A stretch of DNA of 64,000 nucleotides from Myxococcus stipitatus (GCF_021412625.1 NZ_JAKCFI010000002.1:372001-436000), one strand, 5' to 3'. Counted from the stretch's first letter, positions 43,084 to 52,823 are shown. A program made the numbers and translations. Notes: generated from the letters alone by a model not told the origin.

Positions 43084-45396
43084 GTGGCGAGCGACGGCGA
43101 ACAGCAGCAGCGCGAAGAGACCTTCACGGAGGCCATTCTCGGGAAGGAGACGTTGTCGTCGCGGTGGGCGCAGCGCTGGCTGGCACTGCCCCTCACCCTG
43201 AGGGTGGTGCTCTCCACGGCGGGGTTCGCGGCCCTGGTCTTCCTGCCCTACCTGGGCGCGGTCGGCCTGTGGGACTGCTGGGAGACGCACTACGGCGAAG
43301 TGGCGCGGATGATGATCGTCCGCCGCGACTACGTGTTCCCCTACTGGGAGAACGCGTGGTTCTTCTCCAAACCGCCGCTCACCATGTGGATGCAGGCGCT
43401 GGGCATGCAGGTGGTGGGCGCGGTGCGCGAGTCCGGCGCCATGGGCCTGTACACCGAGTGGGGCATGCGCGTCCCCTTCGCGCTCCTGAGCATCACCGCC
43501 GTGGCGCTCCTGTCGCTGGCGGTGTCGCGCGTGGTGAGCCTGCGCGCGGGCCTGGCCACGGGCTTCATCCTGGTCACCATGCCGCTGTACTTCCTGCTCA
43601 CGCGGCAGACGGTGACGGACACGCCGTTCGTCACGACGCTCATCTGCGCCATGTCGTGCGCGCTCATCGGTCAGCTCGACGAGAAGACGAAGCACCGCTC
43701 GGCGTGGTGGTACGGCTTCTACGTCTTCGCGGGCCTGGGCGCCCTGGCCAAGGGCATCCTGGGCGTGGGCCTGCCGGCGGTCATCCTGCTCCTCTACGCC
43801 ATCCTCTGCGTCATCCCCTGGGACGGCGCGAGCCTCGACGCGCACCTGCGCTGGCTGGTGGACGGGGGCTTCCGCAAGGACGTGCGCGAGGGCCGTCAGC
43901 CCATGCCGGTGCTCTGGGGGCAGATGTACCGGATGCGCCTGGGCTCGGGCATCCTCGTCTTCTTCGCGGTGGCGGCGCCCTGGTACGTGGTGCTGTCGCT
44001 CTTCAAGGGCCTGGACGACGAGAACAAGCTGTTCTGGTACCGCTTCTTCGTCCACGACCACTTGAACCGCCTCACCGCGGGCGTCTTCACGACCACGCCG
44101 GGCGGCACGTTCATCTACTTCATCGAGCAGGGCGGCTTCGCCATCTTCCCCTGGGTGGCGCTGCTGCCGGGCGCCTTCGCCGTGGTGTCGCGGCTGAAGC
44201 TGCGCTCGAAGAGCAACGCGGACCACCTGGCCGCCATCGCCGCGCTGTGGGTGGCCTTCTCCTTCGTGCTGCTGGCCTCCAGCGCCACCAAGTTCCACCA
44301 CTACGTCTTCCCGGTGCTGCCCGGCCTGGCCATCCTGCTGGCCCTGTTCGCCGACAGGCTGTGGGAGGACGGCATCTCCGAGCACGGGGTGAGCCTCATC
44401 TTCGGCCTCGTCCTCTTCATCCTCGTGGGCAAGGACCTGTCGGAGAACCCGAAGCACTTCACCGACCTGTTCGTCTTCAACTATGAGCGCCCCTATCCGC
44501 AGGAACTGGTGACGAAGCCCATCTCGTTCTTCGCCACGCGCCCGCTGTGGGCCGGGGACCTGGTCACCCTGGTGCTGCTGGGCTTCGGCGTCTATCTCTC
44601 CTTCGAGGCCTTCTCCCCGCGGACGAAGGACAAGGAGAAGGCGACGCCGGGCTCTCGCGTGGTGGCGCTGTTGATGGTGCTGGGCGGTCTGGCGACGCTG
44701 GGGGCGGTGGCCTCGGGCGGGAAGGTGTCCGCGTCGGCCCTCGTGGGCGTGGCGGTGGGCGCGACCGGAGCGTTCGCCGGCTGGCAGTCGCTGCGCGCGG
44801 ACAAGGACTCCCGCTCTTCGCTCCAGGTCATGGCCGCCGCGCTGGTCCTGGTGGGCGTGGCCCTGGCGGTGCGTGGCTTGCGTCATCCCGCGGGCGAGGA
44901 CTCGCTGCTGCGCTCGCTGTCCCAGGACATCAACGTCAAGGGCGCGCTGGGCTTCGTCTTCTCCGTCGCGGGCGTCATGGCCGTGGTGGCGGCGCTGATG
45001 CGCGCCCGGGTGATGCTCTTCAGCACCTTCTGGGTGCTGGCCGCGGGCTTCGCGCTCTGGTTCAACTGGAACCACTGGGTGGACCTGTCCCACCACTGGA
45101 CGCAGCGCGACCTGTTCTGGCGCTACTACGCCCAGCGCAAGGAGGGGGAGCCCATCGTCGCGTTCCTGATGAACTGGCGCGGCGAGACGTTCTACTCGCA
45201 GAACACCGTGGAGCAGTACCGCAGCGGTGACTACAACGCGAAGATGCGCTCGCTGGCCAACCGCCCCGGCCGCGAGTGGGTGCTGGTGGAGCACAACCGC
45301 CTGGGCGTGCTGCGCAGCGCGGTGGGCGCCGACAAGGTCGTCACCCCCGTGGACAAGGACATCAACAACAAGTTCGTCCTGGTGACCGTCGATTGA
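43084..45396 (+). CDS. ArnT/PMT-type membrane glycosyltransferase
   Basis: A 770-residue polytopic protein of the GT-C fold, with more than ten hydrophobic helices. The first periplasmic loop carries acidic residues in GLWDCWETHYGEVARMM, the place of the catalytic Asp/Glu in ArnT and protein mannosyltransferases, and FFSKPPLTMWMQAL matches the conserved KPPL segment of the ArnT group. Such enzymes move a sugar from a polyprenyl phosphate to lipid A, protein or another acceptor in the periplasm; the sugar and acceptor are unknown here. AAGGAG precedes the GTG. Its stop overlaps the TTG of the ABC ATPase gene. Confidence 0.88.
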   Translation: MASDGEQQQREETFTEAILGKETLSSRWAQRWLALPLTLRVVLSTAGFAALVFLPYLGAVGLWDCWETHYGEVARMMIVRRDYVFPYWENAWFFSKPPLTMWMQALGMQVVGAVRESGAMGLYTEWGMRVPFALLSITAVALLSLAVSRVVSLRAGLATGFILVTMPLYFLLTRQTVTDTPFVTTLICAMSCALIGQLDEKTKHRSAWWYGFYVFAGLGALAKGILGVGLPAVILLLYAILCVIPWDGASLDAHLRWLVDGGFRKDVREGRQPMPVLWGQMYRMRLGSGILVFFAVAAPWYVVLSLFKGLDDENKLFWYRFFVHDHLNRLTAGVFTTTPGGTFIYFIEQGGFAIFPWVALLPGAFAVVSRLKLRSKSNADHLAAIAALWVAFSFVLLASSATKFHHYVFPVLPGLAILLALFADRLWEDGISEHGVSLIFGLVLFILVGKDLSENPKHFTDLFVFNYERPYPQELVTKPISFFATRPLWAGDLVTLVLLGFGVYLSFEAFSPRTKDKEKATPGSRVVALLMVLGGLATLGAVASGGKVSASALVGVAVGATGAFAGWQSLRADKDSRSSLQVMAAALVLVGVALAVRGLRHPAGEDSLLRSLSQDINVKGALGFVFSVAGVMAVVAALMRARVMLFSTFWVLAAGFALWFNWNHWVDLSHHWTQRDLFWRYYAQRKEGEPIVAFLMNWRGETFYSQNTVEQYRSGDYNAKMRSLANRPGREWVLVEHNRLGVLRSAVGADKVVTPVDKDINNKFVLVTVD

Positions 45397-46310
45397 GCGG
45401 CATCCAGGTCCAGGGGTTGGGCAAGCGCTTCGGCGACCGCGTCGCCGTGGAGGCGCTCGACTTCCACGTGCGGCCCGGTGAGGTGTTCGGGCTGCTGGGG
45501 CCCAACGGCGCCGGGAAGACGACGACGGTGCGCATGCTCACCGGCCTGCTGCGCCCCAGCGAGGGCGCGGCGACGGTGTGGGGCCACCGCGTGGACCGCG
45601 ACGGCGAGTCGCTGCGCAAGGTGGTGGGGCTGCTCACCGAACAGCCCGGCCTCTACGACCGGCTCACGGCGAAGGAGAACCTGCGCTTCTTCATGAAGCT
45701 GCACGAGCTGGACGAGTCCCTCGCCTGGCCTCGCGTGCTGCACTACTTGAAGCGCTTCGGCCTGGACGGGCGCGAGGCGGAGCCCATCGGAGGCTTCTCC
45801 AAGGGCATGCGCCAGAAGCTGGCCATCGTCCGCACGCTGGTGCACGACCCGCGCGTCATCTTCCTCGACGAGCCGACCAGCGGGCTGGACCCGGAGTCCG
45901 CGCGCACCGTGCGGGACGCGGTGGCGGAGCTCGCCTCCGAGGGGCGCACCATCGTCCTGTGCTCGCACAACCTCGCGGAGGTGGAGCGGCTGTGCGAGCG
46001 CGTCGCGGTGGTGAAGCGGAGGCTGCTCCTCATGGGGCCCGTGCGCGAGCTGCGGCGCACCGGGCAGGCGCTGGACGTGCGCGTGGAGGGCGAGGCGGAG
46101 CGCTTCCGCGACGCGCTGGCCCTGCTGCCCTTCGCCACCAACGTGCTGGCGGAGGGCCGGAGCCTGCGCGTCATGCTGGCGGACGAGGCGCACGCGCCCG
46201 ACGTGGTGGCGTGCCTGGTGGGCGCCGGGGCGCGCGTGCACAGCGCCGTGCCCGCGCAGCGCCCGCTCGAAGAGGTGTACCTGGACCTGCTGCGCGAGGG
46301 GAGGGGGTAG
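45393..46310 (+). CDS. ABC transporter ATP-binding protein
   Basis: A 305-residue ATPase subunit. Walker A GPNGAGKT (36-43), signature FSKGMRQKLAI in place of LSGGQ, Walker B VIFLDEPTSGLDPE and the switch His in LCSHNLAEVE. The C-terminal 80 residues form the extra domain seen in Nat/CcmA-like exporters. The TTG at 45393 overlaps the upstream stop (TTGA), which supports translational coupling, and no better start lies inside the conserved region. It pairs with the permease that begins 2 bases downstream. Confidence 0.93.
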   Translation: MSGIQVQGLGKRFGDRVAVEALDFHVRPGEVFGLLGPNGAGKTTTVRMLTGLLRPSEGAATVWGHRVDRDGESLRKVVGLLTEQPGLYDRLTAKENLRFFMKLHELDESLAWPRVLHYLKRFGLDGREAEPIGGFSKGMRQKLAIVRTLVHDPRVIFLDEPTSGLDPESARTVRDAVAELASEGRTIVLCSHNLAEVERLCERVAVVKRRLLLMGPVRELRRTGQALDVRVEGEAERFRDALALLPFATNVLAEGRSLRVMLADEAHAPDVVACLVGAGARVHSAVPAQRPLEEVYLDLLREGRG

Positions 46311-46312
46311 CC

Positions 46313-47113
46313 ATGGCGTTCCGTCCCCGCAGGGCCCTGGCCGTGTTCTGGAAGGACTTCCTGGACCTGCGCAAGAACCTGGGCCTGCTGGCGTCCATGG
46401 CGGTGCTGCCCACGGTGATGGTGCTGGTGCCCATCGGCGTGGTGTGGAGCTACGTGCGCGCGCCCGACCACGCGGACCTGCGCAGCGTGGCGTTGTTCTA
46501 CGACCCGTCGCTGCCCCTGGGGGCGAGCGCGGCGCGCTTCCTCATCGACAAGACGCTCATCGACTGGTTCGGCATGTTCCTGGTGATGCCCGTCTTCGTC
46601 CCCATCCTCATCGCCTCGCAGAGCGTCGCGGGGGAGAAGGAGCGGCGCACGCTGGAGCCGCTGCTCGCCACGCCCATCACCGCGGCGGAGCTGGTCGCGG
46701 GCAAGAGCCTGGCGGCGCTGGTGCCCGCGGTGGCCATCACCTGGGTGGCCTTCGTCGTCTTCTGCGTGGGCGTGGACCTGGTGGCGTGGCCGCTGGTGAA
46801 GATGCCCCTCATGCCGGACGCGCTGTGGACCTTCGGCGTGCTGGTCATCGCGCCGCTGTTCGCCTTCTTCGGCAACGGCGTCGCCGTGCTCATCTCCGCT
46901 CGGGCGGGGGATGCCCGCATGGCGCAGCAGCTGTCCGCCCTGGTGGTGCTGCCGCTGGTGGGCATGGTGGGCGGCCAGGTCGCGGGCTTCCTCAAGGCCG
47001 GGCTGGTCTACTACGCGCTGCAGGGCGCGGTGGTGCTGGTGCTCGACGTGGTGCTGCTGTGGGCCAGCATCCGCCTGCTGGACCGCGAGCGGTTGATCAG
47101 CCGCTGGGGCTGA
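46313..47113 (+). CDS. ABC-2 type transporter permease
   Basis: A 266-residue membrane protein with about six helices. The N-terminus (FWKDFLDLRKNLGLLASM) and the middle SQSVAGEKERRTLEPLLATPI are typical of ABC-2 permeases of the NatB/GldF kind. With the preceding ATPase it forms an exporter; the cargo is unknown. Coupling to a polyprenyl-sugar glycosyltransferase gene suggests, but does not prove, a surface-lipid or glycan role. The ribosome site GAGGGGG overlaps the end of the ATPase gene. Confidence 0.9.
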   Translation: MAFRPRRALAVFWKDFLDLRKNLGLLASMAVLPTVMVLVPIGVVWSYVRAPDHADLRSVALFYDPSLPLGASAARFLIDKTLIDWFGMFLVMPVFVPILIASQSVAGEKERRTLEPLLATPITAAELVAGKSLAALVPAVAITWVAFVVFCVGVDLVAWPLVKMPLMPDALWTFGVLVIAPLFAFFGNGVAVLISARAGDARMAQQLSALVVLPLVGMVGGQVAGFLKAGLVYYALQGAVVLVLDVVLLWASIRLLDRERLISRWG

Positions 47114-47307
47114 GCCAGGCCGTTTCGCTGGCGCTCGCCCGGAGGGCGGACGGCTAGGCAATGGCCAGTGAAAATGGCATGTTGCAGGCAGGGTGCCAGG
47201 CGAAGGCGAGCGCGCTTTCGCGGCGGGTGCCATGCTTTTAAGAAGGTTGGTTGGTGGTGCGGATTGACCGGCCGCCACACGGCGGCCACGGAGGCGCTGA
47301 CAAGGAC

Positions 47308-48354
47308 ATGGGTATCTTCGACACCATCAAGGGCGAGGCGAAGCGCAACTTCATCGCGCGCGCGGACTCGGCGAAGGGCGAGATCATCTACAAGTATCCG
47401 GAGAACAACATCCGGATGCTGACCCAGCTCACCGTCGACGCCGACGAGGTCGCCCTGTTCGTGAAGGACGGCAAGGTGGAGGGCAAGCTGGGCCCTGGCC
47501 GCCACCAGCTCGACTCGAACAACATCCCGTTCCTGTCGCGGCTGCTCGAGAAGTTCACCGGCGGCAACCTCTTCATCGCGGAGGTCTTCTTCGTCTCCGT
47601 CCGTGAGTTCGCGGGCGTGAAGTTCGGCGGGCCCATCGGCGACGTGAGGGATCCGGAGACGGGCCTGGGCATCGGCACCATGGTCTACGGCGACTTCTCC
47701 ATCCGCGTGACGGACGCGGAGAAGCTCGTGGTGGGCCTGGTGGGCATGGGCCGCTCCAACAACGACGCGCTCCTGGGCTGGTTCAAGAACCAGGTGCTCA
47801 AGGTCACGCGCGACCGCATCGCGGAGCTGCTGGTCAAGAAGCGCTGGCCGCTGCTGGACGTGACGAGCGGCGCGTACACGGAGGAGATCGAAACCGAGGT
47901 CATCTCCGGCCTCAAGCCGCACGTGGACGACTACGGGCTCACCGTGGTGCGGATGGGCAACTTCCACGTCAGCATCAAGGAGGAGGACGAGGCGACGCTG
48001 AAGAAGCTGTCGAAGGACGTCGCCTACTCCCGGCTGGCGGGTGGCTTCCAGCAGTACGCGCAGGGCCAGGCGATGCTGGGCGCCGCCGAGGGCATGGCCA
48101 AGGGCGGTGACGGCAGCGGCAACGCGCTGGGCGGCATGGGCATGGGCATGGGCTTCGGCATGGCCCAGCAGTTCATGAACATGAACAACCAGCAGCAGCA
48201 GCGCGCGCCGGAGCCGCCTCCCCAGGCCGCGCCCCCCGCCGACACGCGCAGCCCCGCGCAGCGCCTGAAGGAGATCAAGGAGCTGAAGGACGCGGGCGTC
48301 CTCTCCGACGAGGAGTACAACGCCAAGCGCGCGGAGCTGATGAAGCTCCTGTAG
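47308..48354 (+). CDS. SPFH-domain protein with C-terminal SHOCT motif
   Basis: 348 residues. The N-terminal two thirds match the YdjI-like SPFH group (virion-core-like) with GIFDTIKGEAKRNFIARAD and FFVSVREFAGVKFGGP. A Gly/Met-rich stretch (GGMGMGMGFGMAQQFMNMNN) and a Gln/Pro linker follow, then a SHOCT-like helix pair at the end (QRLKEIKELKDAGVLSDEEY). SPFH proteins scaffold membrane microdomains; YdjI of Bacillus belongs to a membrane-stress system, but the other members of that system are not nearby. The ATG at 47308 starts the conserved region; an ATG/GTG at 47251 would add unlikely sequence. Confidence 0.85.
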   Translation: MGIFDTIKGEAKRNFIARADSAKGEIIYKYPENNIRMLTQLTVDADEVALFVKDGKVEGKLGPGRHQLDSNNIPFLSRLLEKFTGGNLFIAEVFFVSVREFAGVKFGGPIGDVRDPETGLGIGTMVYGDFSIRVTDAEKLVVGLVGMGRSNNDALLGWFKNQVLKVTRDRIAELLVKKRWPLLDVTSGAYTEEIETEVISGLKPHVDDYGLTVVRMGNFHVSIKEEDEATLKKLSKDVAYSRLAGGFQQYAQGQAMLGAAEGMAKGGDGSGNALGGMGMGMGFGMAQQFMNMNNQQQQRAPEPPPQAAPPADTRSPAQRLKEIKELKDAGVLSDEEYNAKRAELMKLL

Positions 48355-48368
48355 TCCCCCTCGCTCCC

Positions 48369-48394
48369 GCGCCTCGGAGTCTCCTCCGAGGCGC
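48369..48394. terminator. Hairpin at SPFH / metallopeptidase junction
   Basis: Perfect 11-bp stem GCGCCTCGGAG/CTCCGAGGCGC with a TCTC loop, 14 bases after the SPFH gene stop. It is the longest perfect stem with a tetraloop in the window, but there is no U-tract. The rest of 48355-48574 shows nothing else. Confidence 0.6.
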
Positions 48395-48574
48395 TCGCAC
48401 CAGGGCCTCCGTTCCTCCGTGGGACGGGGGCCCTCGTCGTTCTGGGGCCGCTGGCCGTCCTGTGCGCGGCGATTCATGGGGGCTCATGGCCGCGCGTGGG
48501 CATCCCGGTGCCGCGGCCGCTGTCCGTCCCGGGCGCGGCGGTCCGTTCCGGAGGCCGCGTCGTGGGCAGCGGCG

Positions 48575-50308
48575 TCAGGGCCCTTCGCTGGTGCTCGCGG
48601 TGGGCGCGGCGGGCGGAGTGGGGAGGCCCTCCGGACCGGGGGCGGTGGGGCCGGGCGTGTCCTCGGTGCCCTGGAGGTCCAGGCGCATGGGGACCTGGAG
48701 CGTCGTGCCCAGGCGCAGGAGGAGCACGTCCGGCTCGATGCCCTTCTCGCCGATGGCCTCGGCCACCTCCTTGGCGGACAGCGCGTTGCCGCGCGCCCAC
48801 AGCCCCTTGAGGAACTCCCCGGCCTGCGGCGCGCGCCACCACGCCGGGCCGAAGCGGGCCTTGAGCTGTGCCTGGAGCTGGCCGGCGAGGAACCAGGCGC
48901 GGAAGCTGTCCGCGGACTGGAAGAAGTCCTCCTGATCGACGAGGTAGCGCGCGGCGTCCTCGTCGCGCATGGGGATGTCGTCCGTGCGTGACATCACCTC
49001 GCGGTACAGCGCGCGCGCGTCCACGTCCGGGCGCCGGTGCAGCTCCAGCTGGTACAGCAGCCGGCCCGCCGCGTGGCGGATGAGGTACAGCTTGTGCGCG
49101 CTCGAGGTGGCGAGGAACTGCGCGCGCTGCTCGCCGCTGATGCCCGCGTGCTCCTCCAGCCAGACCGGGTCCTCCAGCAGGTCCTCGAAGAGGGACGAGT
49201 AGGCCTCGCCCACGGTGGGGTTGCCCAGCCGCGACAGCTCGAAGCGCGTCTCCCGCGTGAAGGCCAGGTGCAGCGCGTGCCCGAACTCGTGCAGCACGCG
49301 CGCCTGGTGCAGCGCGCCCGAGCCCGGCTTGAAGGAGAAGCGCACGTCGTCCGGCACCTTCACCGCCAGCGCCAGGGGACGCGCGCTCTTGCGAGGCAGA
49401 TCCCGCGAGTCCACCTGGAGGTTCTTCATGTCCCCCAACGCCAGGTTCATGCCGGCCAGGGTGGCCTGCGCCTTGAGCAGGGACTCGCCCTTGGGGAACG
49501 CGTCCTCCACCTCGCGCGAGCGGAACAGCCGGGGGATGTCCGCGCGGGTGATGTCCTTGAAGGCCAGGCCCAGCTCGCGCTGGCTCAGCCGCTCCATCAC
49601 CACCCGGTACGGCGCCTGCGTGGCCTGGAGGATCTCCTCCGCCAGCACGCTCAACCGGCCCAGGTCCGCCTGGCGCAGCTCGCCGCCGAACGCCTCGTAC
49701 GAGGCGAAGCCCAGCTCGCGCACCAGCTCCCGCGCGCGCTCCTCCTTGCGCCGCAGCGTCTGGTTGAGCCGCTCCAGCGCGGGCGTGGCCTCCGTATAGA
49801 GGGCGCGCCGCTTCGCCGCGTTGCGCTCGTTGGCCAACAGCCGCTCCAAATCCCTGTAGCGCAGCTCCCTGCCGTCCACCGTGAAGGTGAGCGACGCCTC
49901 CAGGTTCGCGGACGCGTCGTTGGACTCGGCCAGCGCGTGCGCCAGGTACTCCCCGGCGAAGTGCGAGTGCAGCGCGGTGAGGGCGCGCACCTCGCGCGGG
50001 TCCTGCGTCAGCTGCCGCAGCCGGTCGATCTTCCGGATGTGGTCGAGGCTGAACAGGTCCTCCTGTCCCGCGTACGTGCCCGCCACGTCGACGTGACGCC
50101 CCTCCGTCCAGAACACCCAGACGAGCCGGTGCTGCTCCTCCAGCAACGCCTCCGCGCGCCGGGCGAGCGCGCCGACCTCCACGGAGAGCTGCTGCTCCTC
50201 GCTGGGGACCTGCTGGGCCGGGGTGGGGAGCGCCTTGGGGGCGCAGGCGCCGAGAGAGCAGGCGAGGGCGAGGACGAGGGGAATCCTTGGGTGCATGCGG
50301 ACGCGCAT
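48575..50308 (-). CDS. M3-like zinc metallopeptidase lipoprotein
   Basis: 577 residues. A lipoprotein signal (MRVRMHPRIPLVLALACSLGAC) with Cys22 as the lipidation site. The largely helical body carries HEFGH (340-344, HExxH zinc motif) followed by NPTVGEAYSSLFEDLLEDP, where the third zinc ligand Glu of gluzincins of the M3/M2 type is expected. GGAAG lies 5 bases before the ATG at 50308. It should be an envelope-anchored oligopeptidase; substrate unknown. The gene is divergent from epmA with only 18 bases between starts. Confidence 0.88.
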   Translation of the reverse strand: MRVRMHPRIPLVLALACSLGACAPKALPTPAQQVPSEEQQLSVEVGALARRAEALLEEQHRLVWVFWTEGRHVDVAGTYAGQEDLFSLDHIRKIDRLRQLTQDPREVRALTALHSHFAGEYLAHALAESNDASANLEASLTFTVDGRELRYRDLERLLANERNAAKRRALYTEATPALERLNQTLRRKEERARELVRELGFASYEAFGGELRQADLGRLSVLAEEILQATQAPYRVVMERLSQRELGLAFKDITRADIPRLFRSREVEDAFPKGESLLKAQATLAGMNLALGDMKNLQVDSRDLPRKSARPLALAVKVPDDVRFSFKPGSGALHQARVLHEFGHALHLAFTRETRFELSRLGNPTVGEAYSSLFEDLLEDPVWLEEHAGISGEQRAQFLATSSAHKLYLIRHAAGRLLYQLELHRRPDVDARALYREVMSRTDDIPMRDEDAARYLVDQEDFFQSADSFRAWFLAGQLQAQLKARFGPAWWRAPQAGEFLKGLWARGNALSAKEVAEAIGEKGIEPDVLLLRLGTTLQVPMRLDLQGTEDTPGPTAPGPEGLPTPPAAPTASTSEGP

Positions 50309-50326
50309 GTTACTTCCGTGTCGCCC

Positions 50327-51331
50327 ATGCCCAACCTTTCTCAATGGCGGGCCGCGCGCGGACGCCAGGCGCTCTACGCCGCCCTTCGTCGCTTCTTCGC
50401 CAACCTCGGATACCTGGAGGTGGAGACGCCCCTGCTCATCCCCGCTCCCGGCATGGAGCCCCACATCAATCCCTTCGAGGCGGGCTTCGTCCCGGAGACG
50501 GACGTGGGCACCGCCCGCCCGCTCTACCTGCACACCAGCCCCGAATACGCCATGAAGCGCCTGCTCGCCGACGGCGCCGGGCCGCTGTTCCAGCTCTGCA
50601 AGGTGTTCCGGAATGGGGAGGTCTCACCCACGCACAATCCGGAATTCACGATGCTGGAGTTCTACCGGCCCCAGGCGGACTACCACGCCATCATGGATGA
50701 CCTGGAAGGCGCGCTCGCGGAGGCCGGTCGCCACGCCACCGAGGGCGAGCCCGGGGCCGACCCGGCCTTCTTCACCCGCACGCCCTACGAGCGGCTCACG
50801 GTGCGGGACGCGGTGCTGCGCGCCACGGGCGTGGACATCCGGGTGCACTCGGATGGGCCCTCGCTCAAGCGCGCCGCGGAGGCCATTGGCGTGCGCACCG
50901 GCGACGCGGAGAGCTTCGACGACGTCTTCTTCCACCTCTTCCTCCAGCGCGTGGAGCTGGGGCTGGGCCACGAGCGGCCCACCTTCCTCATCGAGTACCC
51001 CGCCTCCATGGCCGCGCTGTCGCGGTTGAAGCCCGGGGACCCGACGGTCGCCGAGCGGGTGGAGCTGTACGCCAAGGGACTGGAGCTGGCGAACGGCTTC
51101 TCCGAGTTGACGGACCCGGTGGAGCAGCGCGCGCGGCTCGTGGAGGAACAGGAGCTCAGGCGTAGACTGGGGCGTCCGGTGTATCCTCTGGACGAGCGGT
51201 TCCTTGACGCGGTAGGTCGCATGCCCCCCTCGGCCGGCATCGCCGTGGGGCTCGATAGAATCCTGATGCTGCTGCTCGGGGTCCAGCGCATCTCGGAGGT
51301 GCTCCTGTTCCCCGCCCACGAGTTCGTGTGA
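50327..51331 (+). CDS. epmA: EF-P beta-lysylation-type ligase EpmA (GenX/PoxA)
   Basis: A 334-residue class II lysyl-tRNA-synthetase paralogue without the anticodon-binding domain. Motif 2 (FQLCKVFRNGEVSPTHNPEFTMLEFY) and motif 3 (GIAVGLDRILMLLLG) are intact, so adenylate formation should work. EpmA attaches beta-lysine to elongation factor P; the aminomutase EpmB and EF-P are not in this window. The ATG at 50327 is chosen; a GTG 9 bases upstream is possible. The stop overlaps the plsC-like GTG, making a three-gene operon with the acyltransferase and pyrophosphatase. Confidence 0.9.
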   Translation: MPNLSQWRAARGRQALYAALRRFFANLGYLEVETPLLIPAPGMEPHINPFEAGFVPETDVGTARPLYLHTSPEYAMKRLLADGAGPLFQLCKVFRNGEVSPTHNPEFTMLEFYRPQADYHAIMDDLEGALAEAGRHATEGEPGADPAFFTRTPYERLTVRDAVLRATGVDIRVHSDGPSLKRAAEAIGVRTGDAESFDDVFFHLFLQRVELGLGHERPTFLIEYPASMAALSRLKPGDPTVAERVELYAKGLELANGFSELTDPVEQRARLVEEQELRRRLGRPVYPLDERFLDAVGRMPPSAGIAVGLDRILMLLLGVQRISEVLLFPAHEFV

Positions 51332-52071
51332 TTCGCAACGTCCTTCAGACAGCGTTCGCGGGCGTGTCGGCGGTGGGGCTCACGGGCGTCTTCTCGACGG
51401 TGATTTCGGCGCTCTCCGTGGCGAACGCCCACCGGGAGGCGGACAAGGCGCTGCGGGTGTGGGCGCGGGGCGTGCTCTCCTCGGCGGGCGTGCGTCACGA
51501 GGCGGTGGGGCTGGAGCACATCCCGGCCGAGGGCCACGTCGTGTTCGTGTGCAACCACCAGTCGCACTACGACGCGCCGGTGCAGCTGGCGTACATCACC
51601 AAGCACACCCGCTACGTGGCCAAGGCGGAGCTGTTCAAGATTCCGGTGTTCGGCGCGGCGATGCGGCGCGCGGGCAACATCCCCGTGGAGCGTTCGGGGA
51701 GCGGGGGAGACCGCGCTCGCATGTCCGAGGCGGTGACGGCGCTGCGCGAGCGGGTGAGCGTGCTCTTCTACGCCGAGGGCACGCGCAGCGAGGACGGTCG
51801 CCTGCGGCCGTTCAAGAAGGGCGCCGCGACGCTGGCCATCCAGGCGGGCGTGCCGGTGGTCCCCATGGCGGTATCGGGGACGCGGCTCATCCTCCCCAAG
51901 GGGGGACGGGCGGTCCGATGGGGCCAGCGCGTGGCGCTGGTGGTGGGGGAGCCCATCCTTACGAAGGACCTGACACTCGACGACCGCGACGCGCTCACGC
52001 GCAGGCTCGAGGACGCGGTCGCGCAACTCTATACCGAGGCGTGCAAGCGCTCGGGAGACGTACCTACATGA
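51328..52071 (+). CDS. plsC: 1-acyl-sn-glycerol-3-phosphate acyltransferase (PlsC family)
   Basis: 247 residues with an N-terminal hydrophobic segment. The HX4D active site is CNHQSHYDAP, followed by the substrate-binding GNIPVERSG and FYAEGTRSEDGRLRPFKKG (EGTRS block) and VPVVPMAVSG. It converts lysophosphatidic acid to phosphatidic acid at the inner membrane. Both ends are coupled by overlap (GTGA with epmA, ATGA with the pyrophosphatase). Other PlsC-fold acyltransferases cannot be excluded. Confidence 0.9.
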   Translation: MIRNVLQTAFAGVSAVGLTGVFSTVISALSVANAHREADKALRVWARGVLSSAGVRHEAVGLEHIPAEGHVVFVCNHQSHYDAPVQLAYITKHTRYVAKAELFKIPVFGAAMRRAGNIPVERSGSGGDRARMSEAVTALRERVSVLFYAEGTRSEDGRLRPFKKGAATLAIQAGVPVVPMAVSGTRLILPKGGRAVRWGQRVALVVGEPILTKDLTLDDRDALTRRLEDAVAQLYTEACKRSGDVPT

Positions 52072-52760
52072 AGAAGACGGCACCTCTGACGACGTTCACC
52101 GCGCACCCCTGGCATGGCGTCACGCCGGGGGCGGAAGCGCCCGAAACCATCACCGCGTACATCGAAATCGTCCCCACGGACGCCGTGAAGTACGAACTGG
52201 ACAAGGAGTCGGGCATCCTGATGCTCGACCGCCCGCAGCGCTTCAGCAGCCAGTGCCCCTCGCTCTACGGCTTCATCCCGCGCACCTACTGCGGCGAGCT
52301 GGTGGCGAAGCGCTGCGCCGAGCGCACGGGCCTCAAGGACATCCAGGGCGATGGGGACCCCATCGACGTGTGCGTGCTGACGGAGAAGGTGGTCAGCAAC
52401 GGCAACCTGCTGGTGCACGCGGTGCCGGTGGGCGGCTTCCGCATGGTCGACGGCAACGAGGCCGACGACAAGATCATCGCGGTGCTGGAGTCGGACCTGG
52501 TGTACGGCGAGCTGCAGCACATCGCGCAGCTGCCCCGGCCGCTGCTCGACCGCCTCAAGCACTACTTCCTCACCTACAAGCAGATTCCGGGAGAGGGGAA
52601 GCGCAGCGTGGAGATCGCCGAGGTCTACGACCGCCCCGAGGCGCTCGAGGTCATCCGCCGCAGCATGAAGGACTACGACCGGGAGTTCGGACAGCAGGCC
52701 GCGACGCCGGTGCGCAGCCGCGCGCGCCGTCCCGCCGGTCGCAAGGCCCGCGCCTCCTGA
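52068..52760 (+). CDS. ppa: Inorganic pyrophosphatase, family I
   Basis: 230 residues. The metal-binding signature GDGDPIDVCVL (Asp95, Asp97, Asp100) and the start of the fold, FIEIVP-like YIEIVPTDAVKYELDKESG, identify a soluble family I enzyme hydrolysing PPi to phosphate. It is somewhat longer than the 175-residue E. coli enzyme, with an N-terminal extension and a basic Arg/Lys/Ala tail (RSRARRPAGRKARAS). The ATG overlaps the plsC stop. Confidence 0.94.
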   Translation: MKKTAPLTTFTAHPWHGVTPGAEAPETITAYIEIVPTDAVKYELDKESGILMLDRPQRFSSQCPSLYGFIPRTYCGELVAKRCAERTGLKDIQGDGDPIDVCVLTEKVVSNGNLLVHAVPVGGFRMVDGNEADDKIIAVLESDLVYGELQHIAQLPRPLLDRLKHYFLTYKQIPGEGKRSVEIAEVYDRPEALEVIRRSMKDYDREFGQQAATPVRSRARRPAGRKARAS

Positions 52761-52773
52761 GCCGCTGACGGCG

Positions 52774-52801
52774 CGGAGGCGGCCGTCCCACGCCGCCTCC
52801 G
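52774..52801. terminator. Hairpin after pyrophosphatase gene
   Basis: Perfect 10-bp stem CGGAGGCGGC/GCCGCCTCCG with an 8-base loop, midway between the pyrophosphatase stop (52760) and the stop of the opposing lipoprotein gene (52824). No U-tract. Confidence 0.58.
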
Positions 52802-52823
52802 TGCGTCGCGCCCGCCACCTTCG